A stretch of 54,945 nucleotides of DNA from NCBI GenBank assembly GCA_902574425.1, contig CACGNA010000008.1:1-54945 (forward strand), written 5' to 3'. The position numbers and the translations under genes are program-made. Below are positions 9,534 to 19,818 of the stretch, one piece after another. A model generated the notes under the pieces. It had not been told where the DNA came from. It searched no databases and was given only the letters and a program-made list of their open reading frames with translations. This DNA comes from an uncultured Prochlorococcus sp. (GTDB lineage Bacteria; Cyanobacteriota; Cyanobacteriia; PCC-6307; Cyanobiaceae). Within the stretch, counting starts at the first letter, position 1, and every line of letters begins with the position of its first letter.

Positions 9534-10180
9534 GTATCCCAAGAGTAATAATTGTTATAGCATCTAGTCTTGATGGGAGAATTGCATTTCCTGGAGGTGG
9601 AGCATCGCATCTTGGAAGCGAAGAAGATAAAAAAATGTTAAATCAAAACTTATCAATGGTTGATGCCACCATTTTTGGTTTAGGTACTTTAAGAGCTCAT
9701 CAATCAACTTACCTAATTAAAAATATCAATGATAATGACGAAGTAAATATATCAAAAAGCCAACCAATTTCTATAGTTGCTTCAAATAGCAAAAAATATA
9801 ACAGTAATTGGAAATACTTTCGTCAACCAATCAGAAGATGGTTAATAAGCTCAAGTAAAGTTGATAATTCTTCGAATAATGACTTCGAGAAACACCTCTT
9901 TTTCGAAGATTCATGGGGAAAAACTTTAATTTCACTCAAAAAACAAGGTATCAATGATCTAGCTCTTTTAGGAGGTGCAAAACTTATAAATTCATTTTTA
10001 AAAGAGGATCTAATAACAGATATAAAAATTACAATAATTCCAAGAATTATTGGAGGTAGATATACATGGATCCCTCCAGAAAAAACAAATGAGATTTTTA
10101 ATCTCAAAAAACTATGGGAAATTAAATCAATTAAAAGTTTAATGAATAATGAAATCCACGTTCATTACAAAAAAATGTGA
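9530..10180 (+). CDS. RibD C-terminal-domain (DHFR-like) reductase
   Basis: RVIIVIASSLDGRIAFPGGGASHLGSEEDKKMLNQ...DATIFGLGTLRAHQ...LALLGGAKLINSFL: RibD_C fold motifs. TTG start overlaps the upstream TGA stop. Confidence 0.85.
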   Translation: MSIPRVIIVIASSLDGRIAFPGGGASHLGSEEDKKMLNQNLSMVDATIFGLGTLRAHQSTYLIKNINDNDEVNISKSQPISIVASNSKKYNSNWKYFRQPIRRWLISSSKVDNSSNNDFEKHLFFEDSWGKTLISLKKQGINDLALLGGAKLINSFLKEDLITDIKITIIPRIIGGRYTWIPPEKTNEIFNLKKLWEIKSIKSLMNNEIHVHYKKM

Positions 10181-10197
10181 AATAGATTCAATAATAA

Positions 10198-11352
10198 ATG
10201 AACCAAAAAATAGATAAAGTTGAAGTCAAATTGTCAATTAAGGAAATCTCCAAGGAGATATGGAATGAATTAGCAAATGAAATCAATAATCCATTTTATG
10301 AATGGACCTGGCTTAAAAACCTTGAAATATCAAAAAGTGTTTCAAGAGAAACTGGTTGGCAGCCTCTATATTTTGTTGCTTATAAAAATGAAGAAATATT
10401 AGGAATTGCTCCACTTTTTTTAAAAAATCATAGCTATGGAGAATTCATTTTTGATCAATCATTTGCAAGATTGGCTCAAGAGCTTAATTTAAATTATTAC
10501 CCTAAATTAATTGGAATGAGTCCTTATAGTCCTGTAAATGGATATCAATTTCTTTATAAAAAAAATAAAGATAAGAAAGAAATTACAAATTTACTTATAA
10601 ACCATATCGAAAGCTTTGCCATTACAAACAAAATTTTAAGTTGTAATTTTTTGTATATTGATGAAAGCTGGGGCAGCCATCTTAAATCTTTGGGATACCA
10701 TGAATGGATAAATTCCAGCAGTGAATGGAGGAGTAATGGAGAAACAACATTTGATGATTTTCTTTCTAGATTTAACTCTAATCAGAGAAAAAATATAAAA
10801 AAAGAGAGGAAATCAATTACTAAACAAGATATTAAAGTAGAAATTTTTAATGAAGCTGATATCAACCAAGAAATCCTCAAAAAAATGCATAATTTTTATG
10901 AAAATCATTGTTCGAGGTGGGGAGTTTGGGGAAGTAAATATCTAACATCTACATTTTTCGAAAAAATTGTTGATAATAAAAAAAATCTTTTACTTTTTAG
11001 CGCATCCAAAAATGATTCAAATGATATTTTTGCTATGTCGATGTGCGTTAAAAATAAAAACAACTTATGGGGTAGATATTGGGGTAGTCAAGAAGAAATA
11101 TCTAATTTACATTTTGAATTATGCTACTACCAGCCAATTGAATGGGCAATAAAAAATAATATCCATTTGTTTGATCCTGGAGCGGGTGGTAAACATAAAA
11201 GGCGGAGGGGGTTTTTTGCAAAAAGCACCGTTAGCTTGCATAAGTGGTTTGACAAAAATATGAAAAATATAATTTATCCTTGGCTAAATGAAGTTAATAA
11301 ACAAACCAAGATTGAAATTGATTTTGAAAATCAATCTATACCCTTTAAATAA
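10198..11352 (+). CDS. Peptidoglycan-biosynthesis/FemAB-like GNAT protein (PF04339-like)
   Basis: 384 aa; NPFYEWTWLKNLE, GWQPLYFVAYKNEEILGIAPLFLKNHSYGEFIFDQSFA, FDPGAGGKHKRRRGF. Confidence 0.8.
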   Translation: MNQKIDKVEVKLSIKEISKEIWNELANEINNPFYEWTWLKNLEISKSVSRETGWQPLYFVAYKNEEILGIAPLFLKNHSYGEFIFDQSFARLAQELNLNYYPKLIGMSPYSPVNGYQFLYKKNKDKKEITNLLINHIESFAITNKILSCNFLYIDESWGSHLKSLGYHEWINSSSEWRSNGETTFDDFLSRFNSNQRKNIKKERKSITKQDIKVEIFNEADINQEILKKMHNFYENHCSRWGVWGSKYLTSTFFEKIVDNKKNLLLFSASKNDSNDIFAMSMCVKNKNNLWGRYWGSQEEISNLHFELCYYQPIEWAIKNNIHLFDPGAGGKHKRRRGFFAKSTVSLHKWFDKNMKNIIYPWLNEVNKQTKIEIDFENQSIPFK

Positions 11353-11413
11353 AAAATTATTTGGCTTTACCAAAGATTATATTAGTAATATAGTTTTTTA
11401 TTAACTTCTAAGA

Positions 11414-11800
11414 ATGGATTCTAGTAAAAGTTTCGATGAAAAAATAAAGATTGATAATAATCTATCCAATCGATATATAGACTTAGATCCAAACGGTTAT
11501 TTTATTATAAAAGTAGACTTAGAACAAAATAAAATCATTTTAGAGCACTTTCTAAATAATATTAATGATGAAGGATATGCTCTTGACCCAGAAACAAATG
11601 AACCAATTAAATGCGACTCTCACAATAAAAGAGTAAGTAATGAAGTTTTTGAAGGTATCAGTGCCAAACAACTTGGGATATTGATCACTGAAGAAAGAAA
11701 TGACTTAATAACCAGATTCGATCATGCTCTATATTTAGGCCGGGAACTACAAAAAGCAGAAGAATGTTTATACAAAAAATTACAATATGTCCAAGATTAA
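11414..11800 (+). CDS. DUF4346-like conserved protein
   Basis: 128 aa; DPNGYFIIKVDLEQNKIILEHF and FDHALYLGRELQKAEECL resemble this family. Confidence 0.6.
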   Translation: MDSSKSFDEKIKIDNNLSNRYIDLDPNGYFIIKVDLEQNKIILEHFLNNINDEGYALDPETNEPIKCDSHNKRVSNEVFEGISAKQLGILITEERNDLITRFDHALYLGRELQKAEECLYKKLQYVQD

Positions 11801-11864
11801 GAAATTAAACGAAAAAATCTAATCTTTTCATCTGATGTTAAATTAAATAAAAATAAAAAAATTA

Positions 11865-11957
11865 ATGAACATCATTTTCTATTTTGCATTTATTGGTTTT
11901 GGTTTTGGAGCTGCTTTCGCATTAGATAAGCTCTTAAGAGCAGTTAAATTAATTTAA
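11865..11957 (+). CDS. petL: Cytochrome b6-f complex small subunit, PetL-like (30 aa)
   Basis: Hand-read ORF absent from the track: MNIIFYFAFIGFGFGAAFALDKLLRAVKLI*. Single TM helix plus basic C-terminus, consistent with PetL size and architecture. Confidence 0.6.
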   Translation: MNIIFYFAFIGFGFGAAFALDKLLRAVKLI

Positions 11958-11962
11958 AAAAA

Positions 11963-13327
11963 CTACAAAATTTTAATAGTCTCTCCATATAAATCATATT
12001 CATCCGCAAAAGAAATATTTGCTTCAACAAATTTACCAATATAATTTTTCAAATCATTATTAGCATTAATAGATAAAATCACATTTCCGTCAATTTCAGG
12101 CGCGAAATTGTATGACCTACCTATTAATTCGTTATTATCTGATATTTTTTCCACCAAAATCTTCATTTTTGAACCAACATATGACTGATTTTTATCTTTA
12201 GAGATATTTTGTTGAACTGAAATAACGTTATCTTTTCTTGCCTCTGCAACGTCTGGGGATACTTTATTTGGCAAATCAAAAGCTGCAGTTCCTTCCTCAG
12301 GAGAAAAAATAAACACTCCCACATGATCAAATTTGTGCCTATCCAAAAAATCGAGAAGATGTTCAAAATGTTCTTTTTTTTCTCCTGGGAATCCAACAAT
12401 GAGACTAGTTCTTAATACAGCAGATGGAATTTCTTCTCTAATTTTTTCCAAAATTGATTCATTCAAAGAAGCCTGCCAAGGTCTATTCATACTCTTCAAC
12501 ACATCTGGATGACTATGCTGAAGTGGCAAATCAAAGTAAGGTACTATATTCTTTGAATCTTTGAAAGCTCTAATAACTTCATCAGTTAAACCCGTTGGAT
12601 AAGCATAATGTATCCTTATCCAAGGAATTGGAACTTTAGAAAGCTCATTCAAAAGTTTGGCCAATGATGGTTTTCCATAAATATCTTGACCATAATTAGT
12701 TGTTATTTGACTAATTAATATGATTTCTTGAATACCCTGCTTTTCAAGACTTTTGGCTTCTGAAACTATAGATTCTATTGTTCTACTTCTTTGAGGACCT
12801 CTCAACTTAGGAATAATACAAAAAGCGCAATTATAGTTGCAGCCTTCAGCAATACGAAGATAAGCAACAAATTTGTTTTTATCTACAAAACGAGGTATTT
12901 CCTCATCTGCAATAAATTCCGGTATTTTTGAAACTTCATTAACGATTTCCCCTTTTTCTACTCTGTCTAAAACCTTGACTATCTTTTGATAATCTCCTGT
13001 TCCAACCAAACCTTTTATTTCAGGGATTTCTTTTAGAAGTTCATCTTTAAAATGCTGAGCCATACAGCCTGCAACTATTACTTCCTTTCCTTGATTTGTA
13101 TATTCTAGAATTTTTCTAATAGATTCTTCTCTAGCTGTTTCAATAAAACTACAAGTATTTACTACAACAACATTTGCATCATTTATATTGCTGTCAACTT
13201 CATAACCCTCTTTATCTAATAAGCCTTGCATATGTTCAGTATCAACAAGATTTTTCTCGCAACCAACATGACTGAATGCAATCTTAGATAGTTTATTTTC
13301 TTTTACATTGAGACTCTTTTGTTTCAC
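11963..13327 (-). CDS. rimO: Ribosomal protein S12 methylthiotransferase (radical SAM MTTase)
   Basis: [20 protein letters not shown], radical [30 protein letters not shown]-terminal TRAM-like region. Confidence 0.93.
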   Translation of the reverse strand: MKQKSLNVKENKLSKIAFSHVGCEKNLVDTEHMQGLLDKEGYEVDSNINDANVVVVNTCSFIETAREESIRKILEYTNQGKEVIVAGCMAQHFKDELLKEIPEIKGLVGTGDYQKIVKVLDRVEKGEIVNEVSKIPEFIADEEIPRFVDKNKFVAYLRIAEGCNYNCAFCIIPKLRGPQRSRTIESIVSEAKSLEKQGIQEIILISQITTNYGQDIYGKPSLAKLLNELSKVPIPWIRIHYAYPTGLTDEVIRAFKDSKNIVPYFDLPLQHSHPDVLKSMNRPWQASLNESILEKIREEIPSAVLRTSLIVGFPGEKKEHFEHLLDFLDRHKFDHVGVFIFSPEEGTAAFDLPNKVSPDVAEARKDNVISVQQNISKDKNQSYVGSKMKILVEKISDNNELIGRSYNFAPEIDGNVILSINANNDLKNYIGKFVEANISFADEYDLYGETIKIL

Positions 13328-13432
13328 AACTTGAAAAATAAGAATTAAAGATTTTAAAAAGCATTTCGTATATAACTCTCATGCCAAGATAATATTAGGA
13401 TAGATAATGTAAATAACAAACTTTCATTTTGT

Positions 13433-14368
13433 ATGGCCCTTAAGACTTTAAACAGAAGAAATAAAAAAGATTTGAAATGGCCAAAAATCATAATCGCGAT
13501 TCTTAGTACTATAGGCATAGTTGACACAGGTTCTATTACTTTAAAAAACTGGGGATTATTTACTTCGCTTTCATGCCCAGGGATACAAAATGGTTGTGAA
13601 ACAGTTTTAAATAGTCCTTGGGGTACTTTATTTGCAAATAATCAAGTTAATATACCTCTCTCATTAGCTGGATTTATAACGTATTTATCAATATTAGTTA
13701 TCACAATAATACTTTCGCTTAATTTAATTTCCCCAAAAGAAAAACTAAATAAGTTTTTATGGTGGTTAGTATTTCTAATATCTTGTGCGTCATCAACATT
13801 TAGCTTTTTATTAATAAATATAATGTTTTTCAAGATTCAAGCATATTGTTTTTTTTGTATACTTTCAGCAATTTTATCGTTTTCTATCTTTATAATTTCT
13901 ATAATTGGAGCAAAGTTTGAAAGTAGAGAACCTATGATTTTTAGAGGTTTCATTGTAGCCATTAGTGTCCTGCTGGGGGGGCTAATTTGGTCAACAAACG
14001 TTGACCCCTCTAATGCTATTGATGTTGCAAGCCCCACTGAAAATGTATCTCCAATAATTACCACTTCAAGCTCTCCTCAGAAGGTAAAATTTGCAAAATT
14101 TTTGAGAGAAAACAACGTTGTTATGTATAGCGCTTATTGGTGCCCTCATTGCCACGATCAGAAACAATTATTTGGTAAAGAAGCAGTTAAAGAATTAAAA
14201 GTAGTTGAATGTGCTAAAGATGGCAGAGATAATGAGTATGAGCTATGCCAAACGAAAGGAATCAAGGGATTTCCTTCTTGGGAAATAAATGGAGAAATTA
14301 TTAGTGGTACTAGCGACTTGAATGAATTAGCCATAAAGACAGGCTATCAAGGAGATTCTAATTTTTAA
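13433..14368 (+). CDS. VKOR (vitamin K epoxide reductase)-thioredoxin-like fusion, membrane disulfide-forming protein
   Basis: VKOR cysteines (SCPGIQNGCETVLNSPWGTLF; CFFCILSA) in a multi-TM domain followed by a thioredoxin-like domain with YWCPHCHDQK. Confidence 0.92.
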   Translation: MALKTLNRRNKKDLKWPKIIIAILSTIGIVDTGSITLKNWGLFTSLSCPGIQNGCETVLNSPWGTLFANNQVNIPLSLAGFITYLSILVITIILSLNLISPKEKLNKFLWWLVFLISCASSTFSFLLINIMFFKIQAYCFFCILSAILSFSIFIISIIGAKFESREPMIFRGFIVAISVLLGGLIWSTNVDPSNAIDVASPTENVSPIITTSSSPQKVKFAKFLRENNVVMYSAYWCPHCHDQKQLFGKEAVKELKVVECAKDGRDNEYELCQTKGIKGFPSWEINGEIISGTSDLNELAIKTGYQGDSNF

Positions 14369-16025
14369 TAAATCTTTTGTGAATTTTTTGATCTAACTGT
14401 TGTCTAGTATGGCATTCCCAATTTTTATCTTTATCTGGAAAATCATCTCTATAATGCCCTCCTCTGCTCTCTTCTCTAAATAGACAAGCTTTTAATAAAG
14501 TTATAGTTGTTATTTGTCTATTCTTTAAATCAAGTAAAAGATTCAATGCTCTCCTATTGCGTTCACTAAGTTTAATTTTTTGATCAAATGTTATTTTTTC
14601 AAGACTATTTAGTAAAGCATTTTTATGTAATTTATCGATATCATCTTGAAGAAAATTTAGAAATTTACTCATATTTACCTTATTTCGAGATACACCTAAA
14701 TTTAACCAACATAGTTTTCTTAGTTCATCAATTTTTTCAGCAATTTTAGAAATATTATCTTCTTTAGGATCTTCAATATCAAACTCTTGCAATGATCTAT
14801 CAAATTTTGCAAATTTGGGAAGATCATTCAAAACAATTGAAGACATTTTTCTTGCGAAAACAAGACACTCCATTAGTGAATTACTTGCCAATCTATTAGC
14901 ACCATGCACACCTGTAGAAGCAACTTCTCCAACGGCATATAATCCTTTTCTTGTAGAAGATGCATTTAGATCAGTTTTAACACCTCCCATCCAATAGTGA
15001 GCTGCAGGAGCTACAGGTATAACTTCATTTAAAGGATTAACTCCATAATCCTGACATCGACTTAAGATCGTGGGGAAGCGCTCTACAATTTTTTCTGGGT
15101 CAATATACCGAAAATCTAGGCCAACATGATCTACATTATTATCATGCATATTTTTCATAATGGCTCTACTTACCTGATCTCTAGTAGCTAAATCACGATT
15201 TTCAAGATTTTTAACTGGACTTTCACCATTTTTATCAACTAAAATAGCACCTTCTCCTCTAAGTGCCTCGGATATCAAGAAACAAGGTGCACCATAAAAT
15301 TTTAAAGCCGTTGGATGAAATTGAACAAACTCTAAATCTTCAATAGCAGCGCCTGCTTTCCATGCAAGAGCAATGCCTTCTCCAGAGGATTGAGCAGGAT
15401 TAGTTGTATTAGTAAATAAATGTCCACCCCCACCTGTAGCTAAAACTACAGCTCTCGACTGAATCCAATATAAATTGGCTCCGTCAAGAACCTGAACTCC
15501 TTTACATTCTTCATTTTCAATAAGGAGTTCAGTTACTCTTACACCCCTACAGTGAAGAATATTTTTTTTATTTTCAATATGATCTTCTAAAACTTCAACT
15601 AATGCTCTGCCAGTACGATCTTTAACATGCAGGACTCTTCTTCGAGAGTGAGCCGCTTCTAAAGTAGTAGATAATTGATCAGAACTTTGATCAAAAATCA
15701 TCCCTAAATTCTGCAACCTATCTACACAACCTGGGGCTTCTTTAACCAGCATTTCTACAGCTTTAAAATCACATAGTCCATCTCCTGCTTTTAAAGTATC
15801 TTCGGCATGAAGATCGAATGAATCATCTTGTCTAACAACAGATGCTATTCCTCCTTGAGCCCATCGACTAGAAGATACCTTACTAGTGTTTCTATTTAAA
15901 AGTAGCACTTTTAAATTTGCAGGTAATTCCAGACAAGTCATAAGTCCTGCAGCTCCTGCCCCTACAACAATTACATCCCAATTATTTATTGGTATCGGTT
16001 CTTGCGAAAATGGAGGCCTCAGCAT
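14358..16025 (-). CDS. nadB: L-aspartate oxidase
   Basis: VIVVGAGAAGLMTCLEL, SSRWAQGGIASV, HSRRRVLHVKDRTGRALVE, GGVKTDLNASS, GANRLASNSLMECLVF. Confidence 0.93.
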   Translation of the reverse strand: MLRPPFSQEPIPINNWDVIVVGAGAAGLMTCLELPANLKVLLLNRNTSKVSSSRWAQGGIASVVRQDDSFDLHAEDTLKAGDGLCDFKAVEMLVKEAPGCVDRLQNLGMIFDQSSDQLSTTLEAAHSRRRVLHVKDRTGRALVEVLEDHIENKKNILHCRGVRVTELLIENEECKGVQVLDGANLYWIQSRAVVLATGGGGHLFTNTTNPAQSSGEGIALAWKAGAAIEDLEFVQFHPTALKFYGAPCFLISEALRGEGAILVDKNGESPVKNLENRDLATRDQVSRAIMKNMHDNNVDHVGLDFRYIDPEKIVERFPTILSRCQDYGVNPLNEVIPVAPAAHYWMGGVKTDLNASSTRKGLYAVGEVASTGVHGANRLASNSLMECLVFARKMSSIVLNDLPKFAKFDRSLQEFDIEDPKEDNISKIAEKIDELRKLCWLNLGVSRNKVNMSKFLNFLQDDIDKLHKNALLNSLEKITFDQKIKLSERNRRALNLLLDLKNRQITTITLLKACLFREESRGGHYRDDFPDKDKNWECHTRQQLDQKIHKRFIKN

Positions 16026-16792
16026 TAAACCAATCCACTAAAATTTGGTTGCAGAATTGCTAAAAGGATAAAGATACCATCGACAATTAATGTCGTTTGA
16101 ATTACATAACTAGAAACCAAGAGTGCCTTACCATTAGTCGTCTCAATAGTCGCAGAATCAAAAATCTCTTTTGAAATTAACCAAAGTATAAGTGCAACAA
16201 AAATAATAATAGATAATGATTTTATTTGAATAAGATTTTCGGAAGTTTTTTGAAGAATTAGAGGTGCAGTTTCGGAATCTGCTGTTATGACCTGTCTCCA
16301 TTGATCCATTATTCCGGTCAAAAATATTGAAATGTCAGTAGCTGCAGTTCCAAACAAAGAAGAGATATAAAAACTAGAACCAATTTTCCAATTTGTACCA
16401 AGGCCAATTAAAGCCAACGGAAGAACTACAGCTTCAACAGGAATATGAAGAATAGGAAATGGACTTAACCATCCCCAAAACAAACATCCACCAAGCCAAC
16501 TTCCTGATACACCAAGTAATAATGAGCTGACGATATACCATTTATTGGATTGTTTCTTGTACAAAAGAAATGCTCCTAAGAGAATTACAAAAGTAAAGCA
16601 AAGAGCACTAATAGGTTCTAATCTAACCCAAGGGGCTTGAACAAATATAGGTAAAATTACAAAAAAAGAAGACCATAATCTTAAAGAAATTGGCCTTGAT
16701 AAAAAAGTACTTTCATATGAATCAACCGTATGAAGCAATTCATTTTTTAATTTATCTTTCACCTCTAAATTTTTTGTAATTAATTCTTCCAA
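16025..16792 (-). CDS. DUF3120-like conserved cyanobacterial membrane protein
   Basis: 255 aa multi-TM; SFFVILPIFVQAPWVRLEPISALCFTF; 1-bp overlap with the nadB start. Confidence 0.7.
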   Translation of the reverse strand: MEELITKNLEVKDKLKNELLHTVDSYESTFLSRPISLRLWSSFFVILPIFVQAPWVRLEPISALCFTFVILLGAFLLYKKQSNKWYIVSSLLLGVSGSWLGGCLFWGWLSPFPILHIPVEAVVLPLALIGLGTNWKIGSSFYISSLFGTAATDISIFLTGIMDQWRQVITADSETAPLILQKTSENLIQIKSLSIIIFVALILWLISKEIFDSATIETTNGKALLVSSYVIQTTLIVDGIFILLAILQPNFSGLV

Positions 16793-16979
16793 TGAATAAA
16801 GTCTATTAAGTAAGTGCAGTTAATTGAAATCGTGTTTGAAAAAACTGCTAATATTATATTTTAATAAATTAAAGACCCTAAATTTCATAAATGTTTTTTG
16901 TATTTTAAAAGTATTTAATACACTTTGAGTAATATATGAGTTTAAGATAAGAATAAAGCATAATATTTGGAATTGAATT

Positions 16980-18392
16980 GTGTGGCAAGAAATTAATTAT
17001 AAAGAAGATTCAAATGATCTTTTAGTTCCTAATATTACTTATAAAATAAATCCTGCAGAAATTGAAAGTATTGAAGATAATTCCATTGCTCAAGAAATAG
17101 GATTTGAATCAGGTGATTACATAATTAGTATTAATGGTAAAAAGCCAAGAGATTTAATAGATTATCAGATACTTATTAGTGAAGAAATTTTAAATATATC
17201 TGTTTTAGATAAAAACCATGAAGTTCATAATATAAGCATTGAAAAAGATCAAGATGTCAATTTAGGCATTAATTTTAAAGATGCATTATTTGATTCAATC
17301 AAACAATGTAATAATCAATGTCCATTTTGTTTTATAGATCAACAGCCCAGCGGTAAGAGAAAAAGCCTTTACGTTAAAGATGATGATTATAGATTAAGTT
17401 TTCTTTATGGTTCTTATCTAACTCTTACGAATTTAAAAAAAGAAGACTGGGAAAGAATATCGACGCAAAAACTATCCCCGCTTTTTATTTCTGTTCATGC
17501 CACTGATCCTGATACTCGAGAAAAATTGTTAAAAAATAAAAGAGCAGGGGTAATTCTGGATCAAATTGCATGGTTTGAAAAAAACTCTATTCAAATACAT
17601 GCTCAAATTGTTGTATGTCCAGATATCAATGATGGAGAGATTCTTGAGAAATCAATTTTTGAACTTTCTGCATTCTACAAAAAAAATTCTCAAACAGTAC
17701 TTTCAGTCGCAATAGTTCCTGTAGGACTTACAAAATTTAGACCTGAAAATGATGGTTTGAAATCAATAAGCTCAGAATTCGCAATCAAAACCATTAAACA
17801 AGTGGAGAGAATTCAAGCTTTATTACAAATAAGTCATGGAACTCGTTTTTGTTGGTTATCAGACGAATGGTATTTAATAGCTGGTAAAGATTTACCTAGT
17901 TATAAAACCTACGAAAATATGCCGCAAGAATCTAATGGAGTAGGCTCTATTAGAAGCTTTCTAAAAACATTAAGTGAGAAAACTAAAAACCTGCCTCAAA
18001 AAGTAAAAAAGCCAAAAAAAGTTAGTTGGATTGTTGGCAAATTAGTTTATGAAGCCCTAATTCCTACAGTAAAGAAATTAAACTTAATTGATGGATTGAC
18101 AATTAATCTATATGGTTTACCAAGCATTTATTGGGGACAAGAGCAGGTTGTAACTGGACTTCTAACTGGAGAAGATCTAATTTATGGGCTGCAAAATAAG
18201 GATTTAGGAGAGGCTATTTACATACCATCAGTCATGTTAAAAATTAATACTGATTTATTTTTAGATGATAAAAATATTAAAGAAGTGGAAAATCAATTGA
18301 ATACTAAAATTCACGTTCTTGATGATTCAAATGATATTATAAATACTTTAATTGGCAAATCTAATAAAATAAATACTATAAAAAATGCTTAA
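16980..18392 (+). CDS. DUF512 / TIGR03279-type radical SAM Fe-S protein with PDZ-like N-terminus
   Basis: N-terminal NSIAQEIGFESGDYIISINGKKPRDLIDY (PDZ-like), CNNQCPFCFIDQQPSGKRKSLYVKDDDYRLSFLYGSYLTLTNL; GTG start. Confidence 0.88.
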   Translation: MWQEINYKEDSNDLLVPNITYKINPAEIESIEDNSIAQEIGFESGDYIISINGKKPRDLIDYQILISEEILNISVLDKNHEVHNISIEKDQDVNLGINFKDALFDSIKQCNNQCPFCFIDQQPSGKRKSLYVKDDDYRLSFLYGSYLTLTNLKKEDWERISTQKLSPLFISVHATDPDTREKLLKNKRAGVILDQIAWFEKNSIQIHAQIVVCPDINDGEILEKSIFELSAFYKKNSQTVLSVAIVPVGLTKFRPENDGLKSISSEFAIKTIKQVERIQALLQISHGTRFCWLSDEWYLIAGKDLPSYKTYENMPQESNGVGSIRSFLKTLSEKTKNLPQKVKKPKKVSWIVGKLVYEALIPTVKKLNLIDGLTINLYGLPSIYWGQEQVVTGLLTGEDLIYGLQNKDLGEAIYIPSVMLKINTDLFLDDKNIKEVENQLNTKIHVLDDSNDIINTLIGKSNKINTIKNA

Positions 18393-19818
18393 AAAAATAA
18401 TAAATCCTATCTTATTTTTGCCTATTGCTCTTTTTATTAACTCTCTAGAAGTACTATCGAACGAAAAAAAAGACCTCATAGATAAAGTTTTGGAAGAAAA
18501 ATCAAATAAGCCTTTTATTAGTTACAAAGAGATAGAAAATCTTGTTTTAAATAACGAAGAGTTAAAATCATTACAAAATCTAGTTGCTTCTGCAAACTAT
18601 AATCTTTCTAGTCAAATTTCTCAAAGATATCCCTCCTTAGATTTTCAAGCCAATGGATTACCAAAATATGTCTCAGGTAAAAAGTATAGTAGCAATTCAC
18701 AGACTTTAAAAACATCACAATTTACAGCTAATCCTTCTCTAAATATTAAATGGGATTTAATCGAACCCCTTAGAAGCTCAGAAATCAAAATTGCCAAAGA
18801 AAATTTCAAAATTGCAGAAAATAATTATGAAATTAAGAAAAAAGATTTAATTCAAGAAGCAAGAATAAGGTATCACAAATACCAAAAGTCATATCAAGAT
18901 ATCCAAAATAAACGATATACACTTGATTTATCAATTACAAGTCTGAAGAATGCTAAGGCAAAGTTAGATGCTGGAATCGGTACAAAATTTGAAGTTCTTG
19001 AAGCAGAAGCTCAACTATCTCGAGATAAACAATCTCTTAATGAAAAGAAAATTGAACATGAAATTAACAAAATATCCCTTAAAGAGATTCTTAATATCAA
19101 GGGAGATTTCGAAATTAATAAAGCGCAAAATTTAATAGGTTTCTGGAATCATCGATTGAATAAAAATATTAATGAAGGTTTAGATCAAAATCTTTCTTTG
19201 AAAAATCTTCTTCTTCAAAAATCTATTAAAAAGAGCCAAGCCAAAAGTTTTTTATCTCAAAATAAGCCAACTATTTATATCAGCAACACAATCGCTAGTA
19301 CATTTTCCAAGGGAGACTCTCTATCTAATAATATTAACTCTGACAAAACTGGATCTAATTATACAAATACAGTCAGTTTAAATTTTGCATGGAGTATTTT
19401 TAATGGTGGACAGAATAAGAACTCTTACAAATCAAAAATAGCTGAAGCTGAAGCTGAAGAATATGCTTTGCAAAATGTAAAAAATATTTTGACCACGAAT
19501 ATTAGCAAGGCCTATTTAAATCTTAAATTAAATGAAGAGAAAATAATTTCGTCTCTTAAAGAAATTGAATCTAGTCAAGAGTCCGTCAGGCTTGCCAGAC
19601 TTAGATATGATGTTGGAATATCAACTCTGAAAGATGTACTGATTAGACAAAATGAATTAAGTAATGCGAAATCAAAAAATATTAATGCTCGTTATAAGTA
19701 CAACTTGAATTTAGATGAATTAGAAAGATTAACTTTTCTTGAAATAAGTAAAAATTGTTTGGATAACAATAATAATACTATTAAAGATAGTAAATCTATT
19801 TGTAATATTTCAAGATGA
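18385..19818 (+). CDS. TolC-family outer membrane efflux protein
   Basis: 477 aa with signal peptide; ARIRYHKYQKSYQDIQNKRYTLDLSITSLKNAKAKLDAGIGTKFEVLEAEAQL and VRLARLRYDVGISTLKDVLIRQNEL repeats. Confidence 0.9.
   Translation: MLKKIINPILFLPIALFINSLEVLSNEKKDLIDKVLEEKSNKPFISYKEIENLVLNNEELKSLQNLVASANYNLSSQISQRYPSLDFQANGLPKYVSGKKYSSNSQTLKTSQFTANPSLNIKWDLIEPLRSSEIKIAKENFKIAENNYEIKKKDLIQEARIRYHKYQKSYQDIQNKRYTLDLSITSLKNAKAKLDAGIGTKFEVLEAEAQLSRDKQSLNEKKIEHEINKISLKEILNIKGDFEINKAQNLIGFWNHRLNKNINEGLDQNLSLKNLLLQKSIKKSQAKSFLSQNKPTIYISNTIASTFSKGDSLSNNINSDKTGSNYTNTVSLNFAWSIFNGGQNKNSYKSKIAEAEAEEYALQNVKNILTTNISKAYLNLKLNEEKIISSLKEIESSQESVRLARLRYDVGISTLKDVLIRQNELSNAKSKNINARYKYNLNLDELERLTFLEISKNCLDNNNNTIKDSKSICNISR

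Noticed and set aside
16793-16979. Roughly 190-bp AT-rich gap tested for a small ORF or ncRNA
   Set aside because: No ORF over about 5 codons from the ATGs I checked and no clear hairpin; probably just the divergent promoter region.
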